A model generated the notes under the pieces. The model was not told the DNA's origin. It ran no database searches and saw only the letters and a list, made by a program, of their open reading frames with translations. A stretch of 5,610 nt of DNA from Deltaproteobacteria bacterium (GTDB taxonomy: Bacteria > Desulfobacterota > JAFDIG01), in contig JAFDIG010000153.1 in NCBI GenBank assembly GCA_019308145.1, forward strand, positions 1 through 5,610, in the 5' to 3' direction. Of this stretch, positions 1 through 5,198 are shown piece by piece. Every line of letters begins with the position of its first letter. The first letter of the stretch is position 1. The position numbers and the translations under genes are program-made.

Positions 1-617
1 TCATTATGACAATGAACAGAAAGCACTATTGAATCAATACCTTCAACCCTCTGTTTAAGAGTTGAGATAATTTGAAAAAACTCCTTTGGAACGGTATAAC
101 CAACTGTATCAGGGATATTTATAGTTGACGCACCTTCTTTTATAGCTATCTCCACAACCTGGCAAAGGTAATCAAGATTAGAACGTGTGGCATCTTCTGC
201 AGAGAATTCTACATCCTCACAAAGATTTTTAGCATAACTTACATATCTCTTTACATCTTCTAAAACCTCTTTATGGCTTTTTTTGAGTTTTTTTGCAAGA
301 TGAAGATCTGATGTTGCAATAAAAACATGAAGTCTTGGATGTTTTGCATCCTTTACTGCATTCCATGCAGCATCAATATCATCTTTTTCAAGTCGAGCAA
401 GTCCTGCTACAGAACTTTTTTCAATTATTTCTGCTATGGCGTGAACTGCCTCGAAATCTCCTTTAGAGGCAATTGGAAAACCTGCCTCTATTATATCAAC
501 ATTTAATTTCTCTAATTGCTTAGCAACCCTGATTTTTTCTGTTATATTCATGCTCGCTCCAGGAGATTGTTCACCATCCCTAAGCGTAGTATCAAAAATT
601 TTTATAATCTCTTTCAT
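1..617 (-). CDS. leuA: 2-isopropylmalate synthase, N-terminal part (3' end cut by window)
   Basis: LeuA condenses acetyl-CoA with 2-oxoisovalerate to give 2-isopropylmalate, the first committed step of leucine synthesis, in the cytoplasm. The 205 complete codons visible cover the start of the HMGL-like TIM barrel: the signature DTTLRDGEQSPG at residues 9-20 (catalytic Arg13, metal-binding Asp14), EAGFPIASKGDFEAV at 44-58, and the HCHN metal site (His202, His204) at the window edge. The lid and the C-terminal leucine-binding regulatory domain would lie beyond base 1. The ATG at 617 is chosen because the protein aligns from its first residues with known LeuA and has a GAGGTG ribosome site seven bases upstream. 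The gene begins inside the last 26 bp of lpxK in another frame, so the two are probably co-transcribed and translationally coupled. Homocitrate or citramalate synthase are related alternatives, but the N-terminal motifs fit LeuA best. Confidence 0.93.
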   Translation of the reverse strand, partial: MKEIIKIFDTTLRDGEQSPGASMNITEKIRVAKQLEKLNVDIIEAGFPIASKGDFEAVHAIAEIIEKSSVAGLARLEKDDIDAAWNAVKDAKHPRLHVFIATSDLHLAKKLKKSHKEVLEDVKRYVSYAKNLCEDVEFSAEDATRSNLDYLCQVVEIAIKEGASTINIPDTVGYTVPKEFFQIISTLKQRVEGIDSIVLSVHCHN

Positions 618-1722
618 TTTTTTTCACCTCATTGATAAGTTTTGAAATAAACTTCTCTTCTTCTATCACAGAAACATCTATAAGTAGTGTATATAAATCT
701 AAACCATTAAAATCAAACTCTCTAAGTTTAACCTCATCCTTTGATGTTGTAATTACCATGTCAAAGAAGCGAGATTTTTCTTTGATTTTCACTATATCTT
801 TGTATGTATAATAATGATGATCTGGAAATTTCATCACCTCAGCCTCTTTTGCCCCACATCTTTTAATAAGATAGACAAAATAATCATCATCAGCTATCCC
901 AGAAAATGCAAGAACCTTTTTATCCTTAAGCAAATTTTTATCTCTTATTACTTCACCTGAGTTTAAGTTCTTTAGCCCTTTAACATGATAAAAACTTTTA
1001 AAAAGGGATAGGTTAGGGAGAAACTCCCTAACCATTGATTCCACCTCCTCATAAGAGTTCTCTTGTTTGATTTTTGTTAGCATTACCATATCAGCCCTTT
1101 TAAGGGCTGATAATGGTTCTCTCAATATACCGCGAGGTAAAAGATGATGGTTTAATCCCTTATTTGCATCAATAAGTAATATATTTATATCTCTTTTTAG
1201 CCTAAGATGAGAAAAACCATCATCTAAAATTATAATCTTTGTACCCAAATTCCTGATAGCCCACTTTCCAGCAGAAAAGCGATTTTTCCCTACTATAACT
1301 GGTATCCCTTTTAACATTGAAGCAAGCATAGCAGGTTCGTCCCCACTCTCCTTATAAGAAAGTAAAGGTTTTTCTCCTAAAGATACAACCCCCATCTTTC
1401 TTTCCTTTGAACCTTTATAACCACGACTCAATATTGCAACAGCAAAACCTCTGTTAAAAAGTTTTTCAGAAATATATGCGGTTACAGGGGTTTTCCCTGC
1501 GCCACCAACTGTTATGCTACCAATACTAATTACCTTACAGGGTAGTTTGAAACTTCTCTTTATCCCCTTTTTATAACATAAATCCCTTATAAAAATAATT
1601 AGCTCATAACCACGAGAAATAAGATATAAAAAACTAAGAATAATCTTATCTGCTTTTCCTTTTGGTTTATGAGAGATAAAGTTTATAAATTTATTATTAT
1701 GATTTTTTAGATTTGACCACAA
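592..1722 (-). CDS. lpxK: Tetraacyldisaccharide 4'-kinase (lipid A 4'-kinase LpxK)
   Basis: LpxK phosphorylates the 4' position of tetraacyldisaccharide-1-phosphate with ATP to make lipid IVA, at the cytoplasmic face of the inner membrane. The 376-residue product has a hydrophobic N-terminal segment (about 28-47) typical of its membrane anchor, then the P-loop TVGGAGKTP at 71-79 (Lys77, Thr78), SGDEP at 126-130 (Asp128), DDGF at 167-170, LLPRGILREP at 194-203 and FPDHH at 299-303. The spacing from Asp128 to Asp167 equals that of the catalytic Asp99/Asp138 of Aquifex LpxK as I recall it. One oddity is DDGFSH, where most family members have DDGFQH. The start is TTG at 1722: no in-frame ATG exists before residue 110, which lies past the P-loop, an in-frame stop lies at 1750-1752, and AAGG precedes it closely. 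A consensus-like promoter sits just upstream. The gene overlaps leuA downstream. Length is slightly above the usual 310-360 residues. Confidence 0.95.
   Translation of the reverse strand: MWSNLKNHNNKFINFISHKPKGKADKIILSFLYLISRGYELIIFIRDLCYKKGIKRSFKLPCKVISIGSITVGGAGKTPVTAYISEKLFNRGFAVAILSRGYKGSKERKMGVVSLGEKPLLSYKESGDEPAMLASMLKGIPVIVGKNRFSAGKWAIRNLGTKIIILDDGFSHLRLKRDINILLIDANKGLNHHLLPRGILREPLSALKRADMVMLTKIKQENSYEEVESMVREFLPNLSLFKSFYHVKGLKNLNSGEVIRDKNLLKDKKVLAFSGIADDDYFVYLIKRCGAKEAEVMKFPDHHYYTYKDIVKIKEKSRFFDMVITTSKDEVKLREFDFNGLDLYTLLIDVSVIEEEKFISKLINEVKKNERDYKNF
625..630 (-). promoter_or_regulatory. leuA ribosome binding site inside lpxK
   Basis: GAGGTG on the minus strand, followed by seven A residues and the leuA ATG at 617. 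It lies entirely within the lpxK coding sequence, so ribosomes finishing lpxK pass over it shortly before terminating at 592-594. This arrangement suits re-initiation or coupling. Confidence 0.75.
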
Positions 1723-1746
1723 AACCTTAAACCAAAAAAGAATGAA

Positions 1747-1776
1747 ATATTATTACATTTTTTTAAAATAGGTCAA
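1747..1776 (-). promoter_or_regulatory. Proximal promoter of lpxK-leuA
   Basis: On the minus strand TTGACC (1771-1776) is separated by 18 bp from TAATAT (1747-1752). This gives a predicted transcription start near 1740 and a leader of only about 18 nt before the TTG start codon at 1722. The DNA just upstream (about 1777-1800) is pure A/T tract, like an UP element. The position supports TTG 1722 over any earlier non-ATG start. Identified by eye as a sigma-70-type match. Confidence 0.65.
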
Positions 1777-1878
1777 TAAAAATTTTTAAAAAATATATTA
1801 TTATGGAAAAGATTAAAAAATCAAATATAAAGAAGAGTAGTAGAAACTATTCAAATATTACAATAATAAACTTTTTAA

Positions 1879-1907
1879 ATATTATCAAATAAGAAAAAGT
1901 TCGTCAA
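1879..1907 (-). promoter_or_regulatory. Distal promoter upstream of lpxK
   Basis: Minus-strand TTGACG (1902-1907), a 17-bp spacer and TAATAT (1879-1884) make a near-consensus sigma-70-type promoter, with a predicted start near 1872. Transcripts from it would carry a leader of roughly 150 nt before lpxK, with no convincing reading frame. It lies downstream of the oadB terminator, so it belongs to the lpxK unit, in tandem with the proximal promoter. Confidence 0.6.
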
Positions 1908-1950
1908 AACGTTTAATTAGTCCATTTTTTAACGAAACATCTATAAAATA

Positions 1951-1974
1951 AAAAAGGGCAGAAAGATCTGCCCT
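1951..1974 (-). terminator. Rho-independent terminator of the oadG-oadB unit
   Basis: On the minus strand AGGGCAG, a six-base loop and CTGCCCT form a perfect 7-bp stem (1955-1961 with 1968-1974), followed by TTTT and a further T-rich run. The stem begins about 31 nt after the oadB stop codon. The plus-strand flank after the stem is A-rich, so it works only for minus-strand transcripts. Confidence 0.88.
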
Positions 1975-2005
1975 AAAAAAGTACACTCCAAATGGTTATC
2001 AATTA

Positions 2006-3142
2006 TTAATGCCCCCCAACCAGTGTTAAAAACATTCCAGCAGCAACTACTGTACCTATGACACCAGCAACATTTGGTCCCATAGCATGCATAAGAAGAA
2101 AGTTTTTAGGATTTGCTTCCATCCCTACCTTTTGGCTTACACGAGCTGCCATAGGCACAGCTGATACCCCTGCTGACCCTATCAAAGGATTGATTTTTTC
2201 TTTTAAAAATAAATTCATAAATTTAGCAAGCAACAAACCACCTATAGTAGAAAAAGCAAAAGCAATAAGTCCTAAGAAGAATATAAACAATGCTTGAGGC
2301 CTTAAAAAGTTTTCCGCTGTCATTGTAGCACCAACTGAAATTCCCAAAAATATAGTAACAATGTTCATAAGTTCGTTTTGAGCGGCACTGGTCAACCTTT
2401 TGACGCAACCTGATTCCCTAAAGAGATTGCCAAGCATAAACATTGCTATAAGCGGAGCTGATTCAGGGATAAGCAAACAGATAACAAGAGTAGTGTAAAG
2501 AGAAAAGATTATCCTCTCAAGTTTTGAAACAGGTCTAAGTTGCCTCATAACAATAGCTCTTTCTTTTTTTGATGTTAAGAGCTTCATTATAGGAGGTTGA
2601 ATTATAGGGACAAGAGACATATAAGAATAGGCAGCTAAAGCTGTTGATCCAAGAATTTGAGGGGCTAAAGCAGATGCAAGATAGATCGTGGTAGGACCAT
2701 CCGCACCACCTATGATACCAATGGAACAGGCTTCAGGTATAGTAAAACCAAAAAGGAGTGCTCCAAAAAAGGCAATATAAACACCAAACTGAGCACCTGC
2801 CCCTAAAATCATGGTCTTAGGATTGGCAATCATAGGACCAAAATCGGTTAGAGCTCCCAAGCCTAAAAATATTAAAGGCGGAATTACATCCCATTGGATT
2901 CCATAATGATAAAAGATCTCCAGAATATGTCTTTCCCCTTCTTTTGAGATTCCCATAAGAGGGGCAAGCGGCAAATTTGTAATAATAATGCCAAAACCTA
3001 TTGGCACAAGTAATAATGGCTCATAGTCCTTTTTTATAGCTAAAAAAATAAAAAGAAACCCTATTAACCACATTATAACATGGCCTGAGGTAAGGGCTAA
3101 GAGACCTATTTTGTGAGTAATATTACTAAAAGCGACTCCCAT
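2006..3142 (-). CDS. oadB: Sodium-translocating decarboxylase beta subunit (OadB/GcdB/MmdB family)
   Basis: This is the integral-membrane subunit that decarboxylates carboxybiotin and couples the energy to Na+ export in oxaloacetate, methylmalonyl-CoA or glutaconyl-CoA decarboxylases. The 378-residue product is hydrophobic throughout, with many membrane segments. It carries the family hallmarks IGGADGPT at 144-151 (Asp148, matching the essential Asp203 of Klebsiella OadB), TDFGPMIANP at 99-108, the helix-breaking QPPIMKLLTSKKER at 182-195, and GPNVAGVIGTVVAAG at 355-369 (Asn357, in the second conserved polar site). Length is normal for the family. ATG 3142 is preceded by GGGGG eight bases upstream. 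It follows oadG by 12 bp and ends at a terminator. The substrate cannot be told from the beta subunit alone, because no alpha (carboxyltransferase) or biotin carrier gene is nearby; the symbol is by family only. Confidence 0.95.
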   Translation of the reverse strand: MGVAFSNITHKIGLLALTSGHVIMWLIGFLFIFLAIKKDYEPLLLVPIGFGIIITNLPLAPLMGISKEGERHILEIFYHYGIQWDVIPPLIFLGLGALTDFGPMIANPKTMILGAGAQFGVYIAFFGALLFGFTIPEACSIGIIGGADGPTTIYLASALAPQILGSTALAAYSYMSLVPIIQPPIMKLLTSKKERAIVMRQLRPVSKLERIIFSLYTTLVICLLIPESAPLIAMFMLGNLFRESGCVKRLTSAAQNELMNIVTIFLGISVGATMTAENFLRPQALFIFFLGLIAFAFSTIGGLLLAKFMNLFLKEKINPLIGSAGVSAVPMAARVSQKVGMEANPKNFLLMHAMGPNVAGVIGTVVAAGMFLTLVGGH

Positions 3143-3154
3143 CTTGACTACCCC

Positions 3155-3346
3155 CTAAGCACTTTTTTTCTGTTTTTTTTCTAACATAACAACAAGCCTT
3201 CCCATAAAATATATAACAAGAATCAACACTCCTAAAGCAACAAAAACCCCCGAGAATCCAAACAGAAATACCTCAAAGGCTCTTGCCCAATCAGTTTTAG
3301 ATGAAGCATCAATAACAAAATGAACAATGGGCATTAAAGAAAACAT
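3155..3346 (-). CDS. oadG: Small OadG-like gamma subunit of Na+-translocating decarboxylase
   Basis: A 63-residue protein with one membrane helix (about 25-48, LFGFSGVFVALGVLILVIYF) followed by GRLVVMLEKKQKK, a basic cytoplasmic tail. This is the layout of OadG, which assembles the decarboxylase by tying the alpha subunit to the membrane beta subunit. Sequence conservation in this family is poor, so the call rests on size, topology, the G-F-x-x-x-F-V pattern in the helix and its place 12 bp upstream of oadB. ATG 3346 has a strong AAGGAGGA ribosome site (3351-3358). A second Met at residue 5 lacks correct spacing. The His- and Pro-rich C-terminal zinc-binding tail of Klebsiella OadG is absent, as in many short homologues. 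It is the first gene of the unit, with promoter candidates directly upstream. Confidence 0.8.
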   Translation of the reverse strand: MFSLMPIVHFVIDASSKTDWARAFEVFLFGFSGVFVALGVLILVIYFMGRLVVMLEKKQKKSA

Positions 3347-3371
3347 CTTATCCTCCTTAAAATGTTTTAAT

Positions 3372-3400
3372 ATTATACCTTAAAGATAAAGAAAAGATAA
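3372..3400 (-). promoter_or_regulatory. Proximal promoter of oadG-oadB
   Basis: A perfect minus-strand -10 box TATAAT (3372-3377) lies about 26 bp ahead of the oadG ATG and would start transcription near 3365, just before the ribosome site. The matching -35 region (3395-3400, TTATCT) is poor. Two copies of AAAGATAAA on the plus strand (3382-3390 and 3393-3401), 11 bp apart, lie in the spacer and -35 region and may be an activator or repressor site, or simply low-complexity sequence. Confidence 0.5.
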
Positions 3401-3415
3401 ATTTAGTGTGTGAAA

Positions 3416-3444
3416 TTTATAACATAATTCTTATGAATTTACAA
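3416..3444 (-). promoter_or_regulatory. Distal promoter of oadG-oadB
   Basis: Minus-strand TTGTAA (3439-3444), a 17-bp spacer and TATAAA (3416-3421), with the TGT extended -10 element directly before the -10. Predicted start is near 3409, giving a leader of about 62 nt. The promoter-box fit is better overall than that of the proximal candidate, although the proximal one has the perfect -10. Confidence 0.5.
3426..3439. promoter_or_regulatory. Palindrome inside the distal oadG promoter spacer
   Basis: AATTC-TTAT-GAATT is a perfect 5-bp inverted repeat lying between the -35 and -10 boxes of the distal promoter. The position is typical of a repressor operator, but the arms are short and AT-rich, so chance is possible. 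Confidence 0.3.
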
Positions 3445-3792
3445 GAAAAAAACCTTAGTAATAAAAATATAAAGAATAAAAAAATCTAAAAATTTTTCTT
3501 TTTATATATTAAATCGTTATAAAATGTGGGCTCTTCGTTTTTTAAAAATTTTTGGGGAACTTTTTTATAGTGAAGAATAATTTTGAGAAGGTACAAACAA
3601 GTATTTATTTATTACCATTTTTTCTAAAATAGTACATAAATTTGTTCGTAAAAAAGAAATCTAAACCCACCAAAATTAGAAACATTTCTTCTAAAAGTCA
3701 AAAATTTCCAAAAATAAGAGGTTTCCCTTTGTCTTCAGGCTAACAACATCGGTATAAAAAAGATAATTATTCCAATTTTTAGGATGGATTAA
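3445..3792. other. AT-rich intergenic gap between DUF1285-like gene and oadG promoters
   Basis: No gene is supported here. Only very short frames occur: an 18-codon plus-strand frame from ATG 3524 to a stop at 3578-3580, and a 26-codon minus-strand frame 3685-3605. Neither has a ribosome site. A palindrome GATTAATTAATC (3787-3798) spans the stop codon of the upstream gene, and AGAAACATTTCT (3678-3689) is a small inverted repeat. No GC-rich hairpin with a T-tract follows the DUF1285-like gene, so its transcript end is not visible. Less AT-rich islands near 3526-3560 and 3720-3755 stand out, but I recognise no RNA family in them. Confidence 0.4.
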
Positions 3793-4263
3793 TTAATCAA
3801 CATTAGGGATAAAGAATTTCCTTCCTTTTACTTTTAGATAAACTCCTTTTTCATCTTCATCTAAAAAATCGGCTAAATAAGTAGCAAGGGGTCTTTTAAA
3901 TTTTGCTGAAAAAAACCCTCCCTTTACATCACAATAAAGCACATTATCTTTATTGATACGTAACGTATTAATATCAAGGGGTTCTTTTGTCCCATCATTT
4001 AAGGTTAATATAATCGAATCTATATCACCTTTAGGATCTTTAATAATATCAATATCCTTAACTATAAAGGGGACATCTTCTACAATAATCTCAACCTTTT
4101 CACCATCCAGATTAAGCACTATTTTCCCTTTTTCGTTTTTTTCAAGATGTTTATAAAATAGATTTAATATATCTTTTCGTATTATTTCAGCACCCTTATA
4201 TGTCCAGGTTCCATCCTTTAAGATCTTTATATCCCCTTTGTTGATAGAATCATTATACCACAT
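3793..4263 (-). CDS. DUF1285-like protein, function unknown
   Basis: A soluble, charged 156-residue protein with no signal peptide or membrane segment. The pattern matches my memory of the DUF1285 family: a start with DGTWTYKGAEIIRKDILNLF (17-36), where an aromatic/Gly turn precedes R-K and a helix, then VEIIVEDVPFIVKDID (57-72), an Asp/Asn-rich middle with LTLNDGT (86-92), and a second repeat-like unit with RPLATYLADFL (124-134) and KGRKFFIP (146-153). Such proteins have no established biochemical role. ATG 4263 follows the membrane-protein stop by 11 bp. Its only good ribosome site (GGAGG, 4279-4283) is about 15 nt away, so translation is probably coupled to the upstream gene. An upstream non-ATG start gives no better site. 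The family call should be confirmed by a profile search. Confidence 0.75.
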   Translation of the reverse strand: MWYNDSINKGDIKILKDGTWTYKGAEIIRKDILNLFYKHLEKNEKGKIVLNLDGEKVEIIVEDVPFIVKDIDIIKDPKGDIDSIILTLNDGTKEPLDINTLRINKDNVLYCDVKGGFFSAKFKRPLATYLADFLDEDEKGVYLKVKGRKFFIPNVD

Positions 4264-4274
4264 ACCCCAACCAG

Positions 4275-4862
4275 TTATTCCTCCTTTTTTCCATAAAAAG
4301 GGTCTTCTCTTTCCCTAGTTGGCAAAAACTCTTGCATAAAAGGCCATAGGGCTTTTAAAGAGAGTATAACAGCAGAAAGGATTATAGCAACCCAAGCATA
4401 ACCATCACTTCGCTTTAATAAAAGGATATAAAAAAGAGAAATAAAAATTACAGGAAGAGCTGATATAATATCTTTAGAATCGCTAAATTGACCCCATCCT
4501 CCCAAAACTTCTTTTTCTTTGCTTTTTTCGTTAAGTTCAAAAAAAAGCTTTGGCTCACCAAAAAGAGGGGATGACTCCATTTTCCTTATTTTCCCATACC
4601 AATATTTGATCTCTCCTATCTGACGTCGTGCAGAAAGAAAACCCATTGCTGATATTATTATTCCAAAAAACCACAATGTGCACTGAGCATTTTCACCCCA
4701 AGGGGAAAGGGATAATATAAGAAGTATAGAAGAAATGGCTAAATATATACCAATATATTCTTTAAAACGTTGATAATTCATATCCATTATATCTATGGCA
4801 AGCTGTATCTTTTCTATTATATCTATATCAAAAATCTCTTCTTTTTTCTCTTGTTTTGGCAT
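4275..4862 (-). CDS. Four-helix membrane protein, function unknown
   Basis: I do not recognise this 195-residue protein. It begins with a charged, probably cytoplasmic tail (MPKQEKKEEIFDID), an amphipathic stretch (15-35), then hydrophobic helices at about 37-53 and 62-77, a basic and acidic loop (79-130) with RRQIGEIKYWYGKIRK and a Gly/Trp patch GGWGQF (121-126), helices at about 132-149 and 154-174, and a charged tail ending KKEE. This gives two hairpins with both termini and the large loop on the same, presumably cytoplasmic, side. No catalytic motif is evident. ATG 4862 has an ideal AAGGAGG site (4870-4876) seven bases upstream. It is the first gene of a probable two-gene unit with the DUF1285-like protein, which suggests a shared role but does not name it. 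Confidence 0.85.
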   Translation of the reverse strand: MPKQEKKEEIFDIDIIEKIQLAIDIMDMNYQRFKEYIGIYLAISSILLILSLSPWGENAQCTLWFFGIIISAMGFLSARRQIGEIKYWYGKIRKMESSPLFGEPKLFFELNEKSKEKEVLGGWGQFSDSKDIISALPVIFISLFYILLLKRSDGYAWVAIILSAVILSLKALWPFMQEFLPTREREDPFYGKKEE

Positions 4863-4893
4863 AAAAAAACCTCCTTATCTGTTTCTTATTTAG

Positions 4894-4907
4894 ATTTACC
4901 AGTAAAT
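4894..4907. promoter_or_regulatory. 14-bp palindrome in leader of the membrane-protein gene
   Basis: ATTTAC-CA-GTAAAT has 6-bp arms and a 2-bp centre, about 32 bp before the ATG at 4862 and just downstream of the predicted transcription start. Size and position fit a dimeric-repressor operator. No known regulator box is recognised. Confidence 0.35.
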
Positions 4908-4920
4908 AAAATAGATCTTT

Positions 4921-4949
4921 GATATACAAATTTTTCTTTTAAAAGTAAA
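4921..4949 (-). promoter_or_regulatory. Possible promoter of the membrane protein/DUF1285 unit
   Basis: Minus-strand TTTACT (4944-4949), 17-bp spacer, TATATC (4921-4926); each box matches 4 of 6 consensus bases. Predicted start is near 4914, with a leader of about 51 nt containing the 14-bp palindrome and the strong ribosome site. This is the best candidate seen between the Hsp20 terminator and the gene, but it is weak. Confidence 0.35.
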
Positions 4950-4952
4950 GTC

Positions 4953-4975
4953 ATTAATTAGCCTATTAATTAGCC
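4953..4975. repeat. Tandem 12-bp repeat ATTAATTAGCC(T/C)
   Basis: Two copies, ATTAATTAGCCT at 4953-4964 and ATTAATTAGCC at 4965-4975, lie head to tail directly upstream of the candidate -35 box at 4944-4949. A related TTAATTAGTCC occurs at about 1913-1923, just upstream of the distal lpxK promoter. It may be a transcription-factor site or low-complexity coincidence. Confidence 0.45.
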
Positions 4976-4988
4976 CGTTTTTAAAACA

Positions 4989-5019
4989 GACTAATTCCTT
5001 AAGACTGACTTCATTAGTC
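4989..5019. repeat. Inverted repeat GACTAAT / ATTAGTC
   Basis: Perfect 7-bp arms (4989-4995 and 5013-5019) with a 17-base spacer, next to the tandem 12-bp repeat and sharing its core. No T-tract follows, so it is not a terminator. A regulatory site is possible. Confidence 0.3.
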
Positions 5020-5160
5020 CAAAAATAAAAAAGAAAATTCCTTGTTTTTTTAATTTTAATCATCATTTTTTGTGAATTAACGATAGCTTTTTATTAAAAT
5101 GGAAAAGAATATAGATGGTAGGATACAAAAAGCTAATAAAAAACTAAACATATTTTAGAT
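5020..5160. other. AT-rich part of the gap between Hsp20 terminator and membrane-protein gene
   Basis: With the repeats and promoter candidate described separately, this completes the gap 4863-5160. It holds a 9-bp inverted repeat TAGCTTTTT (5084-5092) / AAAAAGCTA (5127-5135) with a 34-base spacer. A 56-codon minus-strand frame (5066-4896) begins in it, with no ribosome site. No RNA gene or mobile element is recognised. Confidence 0.35.
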
Positions 5161-5185
5161 AAAAAACCCCTCCACAAAGGAGGGG
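5161..5185 (-). terminator. Rho-independent terminator of the Hsp20 gene
   Basis: Minus-strand CCCCTCC, loop TTTGT, GGAGGGG, then TTTTTT: a perfect 7-bp GC-rich stem (5167-5173 with 5179-5185) and T-tract, starting 13 nt after the stop codon at 5199. A second C-rich copy just upstream (5184-5191) offers an alternative pairing. It isolates the Hsp20 gene from the genes downstream. Confidence 0.93.
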
Positions 5186-5198
5186 GAGGGGAATTTAT

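Noticed and set aside
1803..1892. 29-codon plus-strand frame upstream of lpxK
   Set aside because: Lys/Asn/Ile-rich as expected for AT-rich spacer, no ribosome site, and it runs against the lpxK promoters.
2058..2297. 79-codon plus-strand open frame opposite oadB
   Set aside because: It lies wholly within the clear OadB coding sequence on the other strand, has no ribosome site, and resembles no known protein.
2223..2408. 61-codon minus-strand frame inside oadB
   Set aside because: Out-of-frame shadow of a strongly conserved membrane protein; rich in Cys and Tyr as such shadows often are.
3524..3580. 18-codon plus-strand frame beginning MWALRFLKIFGELF
   Set aside because: Its composition looks more protein-like than its surroundings, but it is very short, has no ribosome site and matches nothing I know. 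It could only be a gene remnant.
3605..3685. 26-codon hydrophobic minus-strand frame in the gap before oadG
   Set aside because: No proper ribosome site or promoter, and the length is expected by chance.
3486..3782. Gap bracketed by CTAAAAATT inverted repeats as a miniature transposon
   Set aside because: The repeats are short and low-complexity, similarity does not extend convincingly beyond 9 bp, and no target-site duplication is seen.
3953..4156. 67-codon plus-strand frame opposite the DUF1285-like gene
   Set aside because: Antisense shadow with low-complexity Ser/Ile content and no ribosome site.
5084..5135. Inverted repeat TAGCTTTTT / AAAAAGCTA as a possible terminator
   Set aside because: The stem is AT-rich, the spacer is 34 bases and no T-tract follows on either strand. 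A far better terminator for Hsp20 stands at 5161-5185.
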